NCBI GenBank assembly: GCA_022376925.1
Contig: JAIOJX010000006.1
Span: forward strand, 60,907,394-60,971,393
Origin: Tragulus kanchil
Taxonomy: Eukaryota; Chordata; Mammalia; Artiodactyla; Tragulidae
DNA: 64,000 nucleotides
Direction of reading: 5' to 3'
The position numbers were made by a program, and so were the translations under genes. This document shows positions 48,094 to 60,494 of the stretch, piece after piece (the first letter of the stretch is position 1; each line of letters opens with the position of its first letter). Below the pieces are notes generated by a model, which had not been told where the DNA came from, searched no databases, and saw nothing but the letters and a program-made list of their open reading frames with translations.

Positions 48094-49042
48094 ATGAAAA
48101 GACAGACAAACACTGCACAAATGAAGGAACAAATCAGAGAAAAACAGTTACAAATGACAGAAATGAGACAGGCAAATTATCTGAAAGAGAATTCAGAAGA
48201 GGAATATTAACAAGGATCCAAAACTCCAAAAACAGAATATTAGAGGAAATTAGCACAAGGAGGAGAGACATGCAAGAAATGAAAAATATATAGAGACAAA
48301 CAACTCAATTGCTAAACTTAAAAATACCATAGGAGATTTCAACAGTAGAGTATCAGAGGCAGAAAAACTGATAAGTGAGCTGGAAGACAGAATGGTGGAA
48401 ATAACTGCTGAAGAACAGAACAAAGCACAAAGAATAAACAGAACTGCGGATAGCCTCAGAGGCCTATGGGATAATATCAAACACAACAACATTAGAATTA
48501 TAGAAGTCCCAGAAGAAGAAGAGGGAAAGAAAGGCTATGCAAAAATTCTTGAAGAGGTTATAGTTGAAAACTTTCCCAGCATGGGAAAGGGAATAGTCAA
48601 CCAAGTCCAAGAAACACAAAGAGTTCCATACAGAGTAAACTCCAGAAGAAACATTCAAAGGCACATTCCAATCAAGCTGACACAGACTAAATATAAGGAC
48701 AAAATACTTAAGGCATCAAGGAACAAACAACAGGTAATTTACAAAGGAAACCCCATATGTTTAAGTACTGATCTTTCAACAGAAACTCTGCAGGCCAGAA
48801 GGGAATAGGAAAACACATTTTGACAGCTAAAAGAGAAATACCTACAACCAAGAATTCTCTGCTCATCAAGGATCTCATTCAGAATTGATGGAGAATTCAA
48901 AAACTTCATAGACAAGCAAAAGCTAAAAGAATTTTGTGCCATGAAACCAGCCATACAACAAGTGTTAAAGGGCCTGATGGAGTTAACAAATACAAGAGTA
49001 GGAGAAGTCCTACAAATCAAACCCCTAATATCTAAGAAATGA
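48094..49042 (+). pseudogene. L1-A ORF1 (broken)
   Basis: ORF1p is the L1 RNA-binding protein (coiled coil, RRM, C-terminal domain). The first part is open to 48210 then broken; a 138-codon frame at 48392-48808 holds the RRM start (LWDNIKHNNIRIIEVPEEEE), NFPSMGKGI and the C-terminal AKILEEV/ETLQARRE words. Further stops follow. The last codons overlap the ORF2 start codon. Confidence 0.88.
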
Positions 49043-51213
49043 TAATAGGAACATTTGTATTAATAATCACTTTAAATGTAAATGGACTAAATGTTCCAAC
49101 CAAACGACACAGGATGGCTGAAAAAAAAAGACCCATGTATATGCTGTTCACAAGAAACCCACTTCAGACCTAACGACACACATAGACTGAAAGTGAGAGG
49201 ATGGAAAAAGATATTCCTTGCAAATGAAAATCAAAAGAAAGCTGGAGTAGCAATCCTTATATCAGACAAAAATAGACCTTAAAATAAAGAAGATTACAGG
49301 AGACAAGGCAGGACACTACAAAATGATGAAGGGAACTATCCAAGAGGAAGACACAACAATCCTAGATACCTATGCACCCAACGCAGAAGCACCTCAATAC
49401 ATAAGACACTTTCAGGCATAAAATAAGAAATTGACAATAACACATAATAGTAGGAGAATTAACCCTACTTTTACACCAATGGAAAGATCATTGAAACAGA
49501 AAATTAGTAAAGAAATACAAGCCTTCAATGACACATTAGAAGAGATGGACCTCATGGATATCTTTAGGACCTTCCATCTAAAAGCAGAAGAGTACACTTT
49601 CTTCTCACGTGCTCATGGAACATTCTCCAGGATAGACCGCATCTTGGGCCACAAAGCAAACCTCAGCAAATTCAAGAAAACTGAGATTATATCAACCATG
49701 TACTCTGACCAAAATTCAATGAGACTAGAGATCAACTGCAGGAAAAAAAAAAAAAAAAACACAAAAAACACAAGCACAGGGAGATTAAACAACACATACC
49801 TAAAAATCAAACTACTGAGCAAATCAGTGGAGAAATAGACAAATTCCTAGAAGAAAATGTCAATGAATACATGACAGTGCAAAACCTATGGGATACCACA
49901 AAAGCAGTTCTGAGAGGGAAATTTATAGCGATTCAATCCTACCTCAAGAAACAAGAAAAATATCAAGCAGACGATCTAACCCTAAACTTAAAACAACTGG
50001 AAAAAGAAGACTAGAAACACCCAAGAGTTAGCAGAAGAAGAGTAATTATAAAGATCAGAGTAAAAATAAGAAACAATAGTAAAGATAAATAAAAAGAAAA
50101 GCTGGTTCTTCAAAAAGTTAACCAAATTCACAAACAATTGGCCAGACTCATCAAGAAAAAAAGAAAAGAACCAGATCAACAGCATTAAAAATGAAAAAAG
50201 AGAGATTACAGCAGATAATGTAGAAATACAAAGCATTATAAGAGACCATTATGAACAACTCTAGGGAAACACACTGGAAAACATGGCAGAAATGGGCAAT
50301 TTATTGGAAAAGATTAATCTTGCGATACTTAACCAGGAAGAAATAGAAACTATAAACAACCAAATCACAATCTCAAATCTACCCCAAAATAAGAGCCCCG
50401 GGCCAGATGGCTTCACAGGTTAATTCTACCAAACATTTAAAGGAGAGCAAATACCTGTCCTTCTAAAACTCTTCCGAAAAATCACACAGGAAGGAATACT
50501 TCCAAACACATTCTAAGAGGCCACCATCACCCTGATACCAAAACCAAATAAAGACAAAACATAAAAAGAGAATTATAGACCTATTTCTCTGATGAATTCA
50601 GACACCTAAATCCTCAGCAAAATCTTAGCAAACAGAATTCAGCAACACATCAAAAAACTCATACATCATGATCAATTTGGGTTCATCCCAGGCATGCAAG
50701 GATTCTTTAATATCTGCAAATCAATCAATGCGATACAACATATCAACAAATTGAGAGACAAAAAAATCACATGAAAATCTCAATAGATATAGACAAAGTC
50801 TTTGACACAATGCAGCACCCATTTATGATGAAAATTCTTCCAAAAAAAATGGGCATACAAGGAACCTATCTGACCATAGTGAAACTCATATATGAGAAGC
50901 CTAAAGCAAACATTATCCTCAATGGTGAAAAACTAAAAGCATTCCCTCTAAGATCAGGAACAAGACAGGGGTATCCAGTTCCACCACTGTTATTCAACAT
51001 AGTCCTGGAAGTTCCAGTAACAGAAATAAGACAAGAAAAAGAAATAATAGCAATCCAGACTAGAAAAGAAGAGTTAAAATTCTCTCCATTTGCAGACAAA
51101 GTGATATTATACATAAAAAAAAAACCCTAAAGACAATATTAGAAACTACTGGAGCTAATCAAAGAACTCAGCATAGTCATGGGATACAAAATCAATATAC
51201 AAAATTCACTGGC

Positions 51214-51341
51214 AGGGGGGAGGCAAGATGGCGGAGGAATGAGGGGAAGATTTCACCAGCTCCCCACAGAATCACCAGAACTAATCAAGAAATGAACCAC
51301 CACCAACAAACCAGCCACTAAATGACAGAAGAATTCCATAG
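51214..51341 (+). mobile_element. False image of the L1-B 5' end
   Basis: The first 128 bases of L1-B, including CAAGATGGCG at 51224-51233, appear here because duplication 19 spans the insertion point. They then jump back to L1-A ORF2 at 51342, a junction that no L1 insertion would produce. Confidence 0.85.
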
Positions 51342-52297
51342 GTCATTATGAACAACTCTAGGGAAACACACTGGAAAACATGGCAGAAATGGGCAATTTA
51401 TTGGAAAAGATTAATCTTGCGATACTTAACCAGGAAGAAATAGAAACTATAAACAACCAAATCACAATCTCAAATCTACCCCAAAATAAGAGCCCCGGGC
51501 CAGATGGCTTCACAGGTTAATTCTACCAAACATTTAAAGGAGAGCAAATACCTGTCCTTCTAAAACTCTTCCGAAAAATCACACAGGAAGGAATACTTCC
51601 AAACACATTCTAAGAGGCCACCATCACCCTGATACCAAAACCAAATAAAGACAAAACATAAAAAGAGAATTATAGACCTATTTCTCTGATGAATTCAGAC
51701 ACCTAAATCCTCAGCAAAATCTTAGCAAACAGAATTCAGCAACACATCAAAAAACTCATACATCATGATCAATTTGGGTTCATCCCAGGCATGCAAGGAT
51801 TCTTTAATATCTGCAAATCAATCAATGCGATACAACATATCAACAAATTGAGAGACAAAAAAATCACATGAAAATCTCAATAGATATAGACAAAGTCTTT
51901 GACACAATGCAGCACCCATTTATGATGAAAATTCTTCCAAAAAAAATGGGCATACAAGGAACCTATCTGACCATAGTGAAACTCATATATGAGAAGCCTA
52001 AAGCAAACATTATCCTCAATGGTGAAAAACTAAAAGCATTCCCTCTAAGATCAGGAACAAGACAGGGGTATCCAGTTCCACCACTGTTATTCAACATAGT
52101 CCTGGAAGTTCCAGTAACAGAAATAAGACAAGAAAAAGAAATAATAGCAATCCAGACTAGAAAAGAAGAGTTAAAATTCTCTCCATTTGCAGACAAAGTG
52201 ATATTATACATAAAAAAAAAACCCTAAAGACAATATTAGAAACTACTGGAGCTAATCAAAGAACTCAGCATAGTCATGGGATACAAAATCAATATAC

Positions 52298-52311
52298 AAA
52301 ATTCACTGGCA
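52298..52311. repeat. Left target-site duplication of L1-B
   Basis: AAAATTCACTGGCA; partner at 61933-61946 reads AAAAATCACTGACA, with 12 of 14 bases equal. The outer L1-A sequence reads continuously when one copy and the insert are removed. Confidence 0.8.
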
Positions 52312-52320
52312 GGGGGGAGG

Positions 52321-52330
52321 CAAGATGGCG
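52321..52330 (+). promoter_or_regulatory. YY1-like site at L1-B start
   Basis: CAAGATGGCG near the first bases of the element. In L1 this site directs accurate transcription start. Image at 51224-51233. Confidence 0.75.
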
Positions 52331-52499
52331 GAGGAATGAGGGGAAGATTTCACCAGCTCCCCACAGAATCACCAGAACTAATCAAGAAATGAACCACCAC
52401 CAACAAACCAGCCACTAAATGACAGAAGAATTCCATAGGTCCGCAAGAGTAGAAGAGTGAACAGCCAGAAATTTGCCAGAGCTACTATTCTAAGAATCC

Positions 52500-54725
52500 T
52501 CTATCCTAACCCCCACACCGGACTGCCCCGACAGAGAGTGCGCCAGGAAGTACCCTAAAAGGGGGGCCTAAGCAGAGGCTCGGAGGAGAGAGGGCAGTGA
52601 TCAGCGTGAAAACTCCAAGAATCCGCCCAGATTGCTGGCAGAAATTAAGATACTGGAGCAGGGCCGAGCAGAACGCGCTTGCTGCCTAGTGACCTGGAGC
52701 TGGGAGGGAGCGCCCAGTGTGAAAATCGGGCCACTCAGCCGGGCGAAAATCGTGACTTCCAGCCTGGCGCCAGGTGAGTTCAAACACTCCTAGTGGGGGA
52801 CTGGCTGAGGGGAAGTCGCCCACAGATTGCTGACCAAGGACCGGGCTCGAGCCAGACGGGGAAGCTTGTGCCTGCCTTTGGGACTTGGAGGCGTAACCGG
52901 CAGTGTGCACGCACCAGTGGCGGAGGAGCCCGTGCACCCCCATAGCTACACTCGCAGTGGAGTAAGCCAGGAGAAGGTCAAGTATCAGAGGCTACCAGTG
53001 GGTGCGCGGAAGAGCCAGGACGCCCCCTCCCAACCCGGGACGGAACGCGCACCGCGGTCCCCCACCCAAAGGACCCGGATCAGCCCGCGGCAAGCCAAAC
53101 CTGGGATGACGTGCGCACTGTGGTCCCCCGACCGAAGGACTGGGATCAGCCCGCACCCCCGCCCAACCCGGGGCGGCGCGCACTGCGGTACCCCGCCCGA
53201 GGGACTGGGATCACCCAGCCGTCCCCGCCAGCACCTGAGCTTGCAGACCGGTGCCATAAGGGAAGGACTACATCATCAAGAGAACACCATCAAGAGCAGA
53301 CAGGCTTCCACCAGACAGATGAGAGGATGAAAACCAGGGACAATATTTAGCTTTTTTGCTTAGCTGTTGCAGATGGTTCTGTTGTTTCGTTTGATCGATC
53401 AGGTTTGGGTTTTTTTTTGTTTGTTTGTTTTTCTATTTTTCACTTTTGTCTCTTCTTATTAAGTTTCTCTTCCCTTGTTTAATTTTTGATTAAATATTAA
53501 TAATATTTAAATATTTCCTACCTTCCTGTCTCCACTATTCTCTTCCAGCTGCACCCAAACATACAACACTAATCTTGGCTACATAAACCTATAAAATCCT
53601 TCCAAGCTACCCCAAACTATTCACTGCTCTATCCTAACCCCACACCGGACTGCCCGACAGAGAGTGCGCCAGGAAGTACCCTAAAGGGGCCTAAGCAGAG
53701 GCTCGGAGGAGAGAGGCAGTGATCAGCGTGAAAACTGCAAGAATCCGCCCAGATTGCTGGCAGAAATAAAGATACTGGTGCAGGGCCGAGCAGAAGCGCT
53801 TGCTGCCTAGTGACCTGGAGCTGGGAGGGCGCCCAGTGTGAAAATCGGGCCACTCAGCCGGGCGAAAATCGTGACTTCCAGCCTGGCGCCAGGTGAGTCC
53901 AAACACTCCTAGTGGGGGACTGGCTGAGGGGAAGTCGCCCAAAGATTGCTGACCAAGGACCGGGCTCGAGCCAGACGAGGAAGCTTGTGCCTGCCTTTGG
54001 GACTTGGAGGCGTAACCGGCAGTGTGCACGCACCAGTGGCGGAGGAGCCCGTGCACCCCCATAGCTACACTCGCAGTGGAGTAAGCCAGGAGAAGGTCAA
54101 GTATCAGAGGCTACCAGTGGGTGCGCGGAAGAGCCAGGACGCCCCCTCCCAACCCGGGACGGAACGCGCACCGCGGTCCCCCACCCAAAGGACCCGGATC
54201 AGCCCGCGGCAAGCCAAACCTGGGATGACGTGCGCACTGTGGTCCCCCGACCGAAGGACTGGGATCAGCCCGCACCCCCGCCCAACCCGGGGCGGCGCGC
54301 ACTGCGGTACCCCGCCCGAGGGACTGGGATCACCCAGCCGTCCCCGCCAGCACCTGAGCTTGCAGACCGGTGCCATAAGGGAAGGACTACATCATCAAGA
54401 GAACACCATCAAGAGCAGACAGGCTTCCACCAGACAGATGAGAGGATGAAAACCAGGGACAATATTTAGCTTTTTTGCTTAGCTGTTGCAGATGGTTCTG
54501 TTGTTTCGTTTGATCGATCAGGTTTGGGTTTTTTTTTGTTTGTTTGTTTTTCTATTTTTCACTTTTGTCTCTTCTTATTAAGTTTCTCTTCCCTTGTTTA
54601 ATTTTTGATTAAATATTAATAATATTTAAATATTTCCTACCTTCCTGTCTCCACTATTCTCTTCCAGCTGCGCCAAAAAATACAACACTAATCTTGGCTA
54701 CATAAACCTATAAAATCCTTCCAAG
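52500..54725. repeat. Direct duplication 20 (period 1119-1129)
   Basis: Bases 52500-53606 recur at 53628-54725. The first copy has extra G and C bases in homopolymers within its first 250 bases. The 21-base spacer resembles the left flank just before 52500. The unit lies inside the L1-B 5'UTR. Confidence 0.94.
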
Positions 54726-55599
54726 TCAAATCTATTCCTTCTCATTACCCATACAATCTACACCTCCTCATCCCCAACACATGTGTTACTTAAACATTGC
54801 TTTCAATGAAATAGTCCAAGCCAGGACCTTACTCAAGATCTATTTTTTCGGGCACTATTTTAATTAATTCAGAGCTCAATGGGCAAGTACCATCTTTGAT
54901 TGCACCGTTTGCTAGAAAAATTTCCTTTGCTTTGTCACTGTAAGACTGGTTAGATGTGGTTATTGTGTATGTATGTATATCTTATGACTATGTTAGAAAA
55001 CATCTGCATGCTTTTATGACTGTCACCCATTAGGGACACACCTCTTGCTCATCAGATGCTAGTATTTGAACTAATATCATGGAACACCATAGCAAACCAG
55101 ACATAGAGCCTACACCCCCTGACCAATCATCAAACCAAGGATCTTCGGAGTAGAAGCCCTGACTGGAAGACCTCACACTATCAAAGAACATACAACATTA
55201 GAGATTGTTCACCTGTAAACAAGACCTAACACCACCCAAGACACAAACCATTGGACCCTTCTAGAAGGACAGAAACCCAAGGAAAGGGAGAATTCAACCA
55301 AGAAGCCTGGTGGGAAAAAGAACTCCGTACACACAGATACTTACAAAGAAACAAAAACTAACCTAATAATGAAATGACAGAGAAACACTGCACAAATGAA
55401 GGACCAAGCTAGAGAATCACAGCCTCAAATGACAGAGGAGGAGATAGACAAATGATCTGAAAGAGAATTCAGAAAAACGATACCAATGAGAATGCAAAAC
55501 ACCGAAAACAGAATATTAGAGGAAACTAGTGCACTGAGAAAATACATGCAGGAAATGATAAATAAGCAATTAGAGACCACCGACTCAATTGCTGAACTG

Positions 55600-55611
55600 A
55601 AAAATACTATA
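55600..55611. repeat. Left target-site duplication of SINE in L1-B ORF1
   Basis: AAAAATACTATA, identical to 55941-55952. Confidence 0.92.
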
Positions 55612-55940
55612 CGGCTTCCCCTGGTGGTCCAGTGGGTGAGGACACCACCTTGCAGTGCAAGGAGCACCAGTTAGATTCCTGGTCTGGGAAGATACCACGT
55701 GCTGTGGAGCGGCTGGACTGATGTGTCCAACTACCGAGCTGGAGCTCTGGGGTGCATGCGCCCAGAGCCGGCACTCTGCGACGACAGAGGCCACCGCAAT
55801 GGGAGGCCCACGGGAGCCAAAGAACAAAGACGGATGAAAATAGATTAATGAAAGACCAATAGAAGTGGCCCACCCATCCCCCTCCCTCCCAACCTCATCC
55901 CCCTAAAAAAAGATAAATAAATAAAATAAAGGCCTGAAAA
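55612..55940 (+). mobile_element. GC-rich tRNA-Glu SINE in L1-B ORF1
   Basis: CGGCTTCCCCTGGTGGTCCAG head with a B-box-like remnant, the same body order as at 15776 (GGCTGGACTGATGTGTCC, CCAGAGCCGG, GACCAATAGAAGTGGCC) and an AAATAAATAAAATAAA tail. Identical 12-base target-site duplications on both sides. It is younger than L1-B, the youngest layer seen here. Confidence 0.92.
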
Positions 55941-55952
55941 AAAAATACTATA
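55941..55952. repeat. Right target-site duplication of SINE in L1-B ORF1
   Basis: Identical to 55600-55611. Confidence 0.92.
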
Positions 55953-56660
55953 GAAGGTCTCAACAGTAGAGTATTGGGGGCAGAAGAACAAATAAGCGAG
56001 CCAGAAGATAGACTGGTGGAAATAACTGGTGAGGAACAGAACATAGCCAAAAGAATGAAAAGAACTGAGGATAGCCTTAGAGACCTATGGGACAATATCA
56101 ATCGCACCAACATTAGAATTATAGGAGTTCCAGAGGAAGAAGAAGGGAAGAAAGGTTACAAAAAAATTCTTGTGGAGGTTATAGTAGAAAACTTCCCCAG
56201 CATGGGAAAGGAAATAGTCAATCATGTCCAAGAAGCACAAAGAGTTCCATACAGGATAAACCCCTGAAGAAACACACCAAGGCACAGTTTAATCAAACTA
56301 ACACAGACTAAATATAAAGACAGATTACTAAAAGCAGCTAGAAGCAAGCAACAAATAACATATAAAGGAAACCCCATACGTCTAACTGCGGATCTCTCAA
56401 CAGAAACCCTGCAGGGCAGAAGAGAATGGCAGGACACGTTTAAACGGCCAAAAGGGAATAACCTCCAACCAAGAATTTTCTACCCAGCAAGAATCTCATT
56501 CAGAATCGATGGAGAAGTCAAAAGCTTCTCAGACAGACAAAAACTAAAAGAATTCGGTACCACAAAACCAGCCCTACAACCAGTGTTAAAGAGCCTGATA
56601 TAACCAATAAATACAAGAGTAGAAGAAGTCCTACAAATCAAACCCCAGACTTCTAAGAAG

Positions 56661-57400
56661 ATGACAATAGGAACATTCATATCAATAATTACTCTGAATG
56701 TAAATGGATTAAATGCTCCAACCAAATGACACAGATTGGCTGAATGGATCCAGAAACATGACCCATATATATGCTGTTTGCAAGAGACCCACTTCAGACC
56801 TAGAGACACTCATAGACTGAAAATGAAAGGCTGGAAAAAGATATTCCATGCAAATGGAAATCAAAAGAAAGCTGGGGTAGCAATCCTAATATCAGACAAA
56901 AGAGATTTTAAAGTAAAGAAGATTCTAAGAGACAAGGCAGGTCACTACATCATGATTAAGGGATCTATCCAAGAGGAAGACATAACAGTCATGAACATCT
57001 ATGCACCCAACACAGGGGCACCTCAATACATAAGACAGGTACTTTCAGACTTAAAAGAGGAAATCAACACTAACACAGTAATAGTAGGAGACTTTAACAC
57101 TCTTCTCACATCAATGAACAGGTCATCCAAACAGAAAATTAATAAAGAAATGCAAGCCTTATATGCCACACTAGAAAAGATGAACCTCATCAATACCTTT
57201 AGGACGCAAAAGTAGAAGAATACACTTTCTTCTCAAGTGCTCACGGAACATTCTCCAAGATAGAACACATCTTGGGCCACAAAACTAACCTCAGTCAATT
57301 CAAGAAAACCGAAATTATATCAACCATCTTCTCGGATCACAATGCAATGAGAATAGAGATCAACTACAGAAAAAAAAAAAAAAAAAAAAAAAAAAAACTG
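56661..57400 (+). pseudogene. L1-B ORF2 endonuclease domain (broken)
   Basis: MTIGTFISIITLNVNGLNAP starts at 56661; an early stop interrupts at the next few codons. An open stretch of 159 codons at 56736-57215 carries QETH, AGVAILIS, NIYAPN and VGDFNT, the APE-type endonuclease motifs. The SDHNAMR motif (about 57334) is in another frame after a shift. An A-run of 28 bases at 57370-57397 follows. The part from 56971 on is repeated at 58068. Confidence 0.9.
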
Positions 57401-57519
57401 CTAAAAATACAAACACATGGCGATTAAATGACACATACTAAAAAAACCAACTGATCACTGAGGAAATCAAAGGAGAAATTAAAAAATTCCTAGAAGAAAA
57501 TGACAGTGAATATAAGACC

Positions 57520-58059
57520 GTGCAAAACTTATGGGATACCACAAAAGCAGTTCAAAGGGGGAAATTTATAGCAATACTATCCTACCTCAAGAAACTAGGA
57601 AAATGTCAAGCAGATGACTTAACCCTCCACTTAAAACAATTGGAGAAAGAAGAACAGACACATCCCAAAGCCAGCAGAAGACGAGTAATTATAAAGACTA
57701 GAGCAGAAATAACTCAGAAAGAAATGAAAGAAACTATAGTTCAGATAAATAAAACAAAAAGCTGGTTCTTTGAAAAGGTAAACAAAATTGATAAACTTTT
57801 GGCGAGACTCATCGAGAAAAAGAAGGAGAAGAACCAGATCAACAAAATCAAAAATGAAAAAGGAAAGATTACAACAGGTAATGCAGAAATCCAAAGGATT
57901 CTAAGAGACTATTATGAGCAACTCTGTGGCAACAAATTGGACAACCTGGAAGACATGGACAGTTTCTTGGGGAAGATCAATCTCCCAAGACTGAGCCAGG
58001 AAGAAACAGAAACTTTGAACAACCCAATCACAAGCTCAGAAATCGAACCTGTGATTTAA
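57520..58059 (+). pseudogene. L1-B ORF2 linker, first image
   Basis: A 179-codon frame between endonuclease and RT. Same as 58617-59156. Confidence 0.88.
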
Positions 58060-58466
58060 AATCTACATAGAGGAAGACATAACAGTCATGAACATCTATG
58101 CACCCAACACAGGGGCACCTCAATACATAAGACAGGTACTTTCAGACTTAAAAGAGGAAATCAACACTAACACAGTAATAGTAGGAGACTTTAACACTCT
58201 TCTCACATCAATGAACAGGTCATCCAAACAGAAAATTAATAAAGAAATGCAAGCCTTATATGCCACACTAGAAAAGATGAACCTCATCAATACCTTTAGG
58301 ACGCAAAAGTAGAAGAATACACTTTCTTCTCAAGTGCTCACGGAACATTCTCCAAGATAGAACACATCTTGGGCCACAAAACTAACCTCAGTCAATTCAA
58401 GAAAACCGAAATTATATCAACCATCTTCTCGGATCACAATGCAATGAGAATAGAGATCAACTACAG

Positions 58467-58497
<31 letters not shown>

Positions 58498-58616
58498 CTA
58501 AAAATACAAACACATGGCGATTAAATGACACATACTAAAAAAACCAACTGATCACTGAGGAAATCAAAGGAGAAATTAAAAAATTCCTAGAAGAAAATGA
58601 CAGTGAATATAAGACC

Positions 58617-59156
58617 GTGCAAAACTTATGGGATACCACAAAAGCAGTTCAAAGGGGGAAATTTATAGCAATACTATCCTACCTCAAGAAACTAGGAAAA
58701 TGTCAAGCAGATGACTTAACCCTCCACTTAAAACAATTGGAGAAAGAAGAACAGACACATCCCAAAGCCAGCAGAAGACGAGTAATTATAAAGACTAGAG
58801 CAGAAATAACTCAGAAAGAAATGAAAGAAACTATAGTTCAGATAAATAAAACAAAAAGCTGGTTCTTTGAAAAGGTAAACAAAATTGATAAACTTTTGGC
58901 GAGACTCATCGAGAAAAAGAAGGAGAAGAACCAGATCAACAAAATCAAAAATGAAAAAGGAAAGATTACAACAGGTAATGCAGAAATCCAAAGGATTCTA
59001 AGAGACTATTATGAGCAACTCTGTGGCAACAAATTGGACAACCTGGAAGACATGGACAGTTTCTTGGGGAAGATCAATCTCCCAAGACTGAGCCAGGAAG
59101 AAACAGAAACTTTGAACAACCCAATCACAAGCTCAGAAATCGAACCTGTGATTTAA
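58617..59156 (+). pseudogene. L1-B ORF2 linker, second image
   Basis: A 179-codon frame, with QNLWDTTKAVQRGKFIA at its start and KSWFFEKVNKIDK further on, both standard for the L1 region between endonuclease and RT. It stops at 59156, then the frame shifts into RT. In the real genome it is probably single. Confidence 0.88.
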
Positions 59157-59159
59157 AAT

Positions 59160-60494
59160 CTACCCAAAAATAAATGCCCAGGGCCAGATGGCTTCACAGC
59201 CGAATTCTACCAAACATTTCAAGAAGAGCTAATGCCTGTCCTTCTAAAACTCTTTCAAAATATTGCACAGGTAGGAAAACTTCCAAACGCATTCTACGAG
59301 GCCACCATCACTCTGATACCCAAACCAGGCAAAGATATAACAAAAAAGGAAAATTATAGACCAACTTCCCTGATGAACTTCAATGCCAAGATTCACAACA
59401 AAATCCTAGCAAACAGAATTCAATGACACATCAAAAAACTCATACATCATGATCAAGTCGAGTTCATCCCAGGCATGCAAGAATTCTTCAACATCCGCAA
59501 ATCAATCAATGTGATACACCATATCAGCAAACTGAAAGACAGACATCACATGATCATCTCAATAGATGCAGAAAAAGCCTTCGACAAAGTACAACATCCA
59601 TTTATGATCAAAACTCTTCGGAAAATGGGCATAGAAGGAACCTATCTCAACATAGTGAAAGCCACATATGAGAAGCCCACAGCGAATATTATCCTCAACA
59701 GTGAAAAACTGAAAGCATTCCCTCTAAGATCAGGAACAAGACAGGGGTGTCCACTTTCACCACTGTTATTCAACATACTCCTGGAGGTTCTAGCAACGGC
59801 AATACGAGAAGAAATAGAAGTAAAAGGAATCCAGATTGGAAAGGAAGAATTCAAACTCTCTCTATTCGTAGACGACATGATATTCTATATAGAAAATCCA
59901 AAAGACACGGCTACAAAGCTACTAGAGCTGATCAACAAATTCAGCAAAGTCGCAGGATACAAAGTCAACACACAGAAATCACTGGCATTCCTATACACAA
60001 ACAATGAAAAATCAAAAAATGAAATCAAAGAGGCAGTCCTCTTCACCATTGCAACCAAAAGGATCAAATATCTAGGAATAAATCTACCCAAAGAAACAAA
60101 AGAACTGTACACAGAAAATTACAAAACATTCATGAGAGACATTAAAGATGATTCAAACAGATGGAGAGATATTCCATGTTCCTGGGTCAGAAGAATCAAT
60201 ATTGTGAAAATGACCATACTACCAAATATCATCTACAGATTCAATGCAATACCTATTCAACTTCCATTGACATTTTCCACAGAACTAGACCAAAGAATAA
60301 CACAGTTCATATGGAAACAAAAAAGACCTCGAATAGCCAAAGCAATTCTGAGAAAGAAAAACGGAGCTGGAGGGATCAGCCTCCCTAACTTCAGACTCTA
60401 CTACAAAGCAACAGTCATCAAGACAGTATGGTGCTGGCACAAAAACAGAACTATAGACCAATGGAACAAGATCGAGAACCCAGAGATAAACTGA
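59160..60494 (+). pseudogene. L1-B ORF2 reverse transcriptase domain
   Basis: The first part (59170-59426) carries GPDGF and LIPKPGKD with a frameshift and a stop. The longest frame in the window, 339 codons at 59475-60494, then runs through [28 protein letters not shown] and the catalytic motif, which reads FVDD in place of FADD with both Asp kept, to [14 protein letters not shown] and the WCWHKNR region. The upstream stop shows the ORF is not intact. Confidence 0.92.

Larger units (their letters stand above)
49039..52311 (+). pseudogene. L1-A ORF2, 5' and RT part (broken, then interrupted by L1-B)
   Basis: Encodes an endonuclease/reverse transcriptase. It starts MIIGTF, with the NVNGLN and QETH endonuclease motifs. 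An A-run near 49119-49128 shifts the frame. The endonuclease SDHN motif reads SDQN (about 49710), so the catalytic His is lost. RT words lie in a 119-codon frame at 50771-51130, whose catalytic FADD reads FADK, and in its duplicate at 51868-52227. At 52311 the element is cut by L1-B and resumes at 61933. Confidence 0.88.
50245..52438. repeat. Direct duplication 19 (period 1097)
   Basis: Bases 50245-51341 recur directly at 51342-52438 with no spacer and no difference that I noticed. The unit spans the L1-A RT region, the insertion point and the first 120 bases of L1-B, so it crosses an element boundary. Confidence 0.95.
52312..55368 (+). promoter_or_regulatory. L1-B 5'UTR with internal promoter, CpG-rich
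   Basis: Begins with a G-run and CAAGATGGCG (52321-52330), the YY1-like site typical of L1 starts. Bases 52500-53260 are rich in G, C and CpG, unlike the surrounding DNA, and are shown a second time at 53628-54400. T-rich sequence follows (53390-53530), then the same order of words as in the L1-A 5'UTR. Long open frames here (167 and 90 codons) come from GC content and have no domain. Confidence 0.85.
55369..56660 (+). pseudogene. L1-B ORF1 (broken, split by a SINE)
   Basis: The start codon at 55369 is followed by a stop after two codons. A 62-codon coiled-coil-like frame at 55486 runs into the SINE at 55612. A 97-codon frame at 55974-56267 carries the RRM start (LWDNINRTNIRIIGVPEEEE) and NFPSMGKEIV. 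The C-terminal part continues with RTLTQTKYKDR-type words in another frame. The order agrees with L1-A ORF1. Confidence 0.87.
56971..59163. repeat. Direct duplication 21 (period 1097)
   Basis: Bases 56971-58066 recur at about 58068-59163 with essentially no spacer. The A-run in the unit is 28 bases in the first copy and 29 in the second. Part of the L1-B ORF2 endonuclease region and the following linker are shown twice. Confidence 0.95.

Noticed and set aside
52827..53330. 167-codon Pro/Arg-rich frame, shown twice (also 53946-54449)
   Set aside because: It sits in the CpG-rich L1-B 5'UTR; open frames on both strands there follow from GC content. No known domain.
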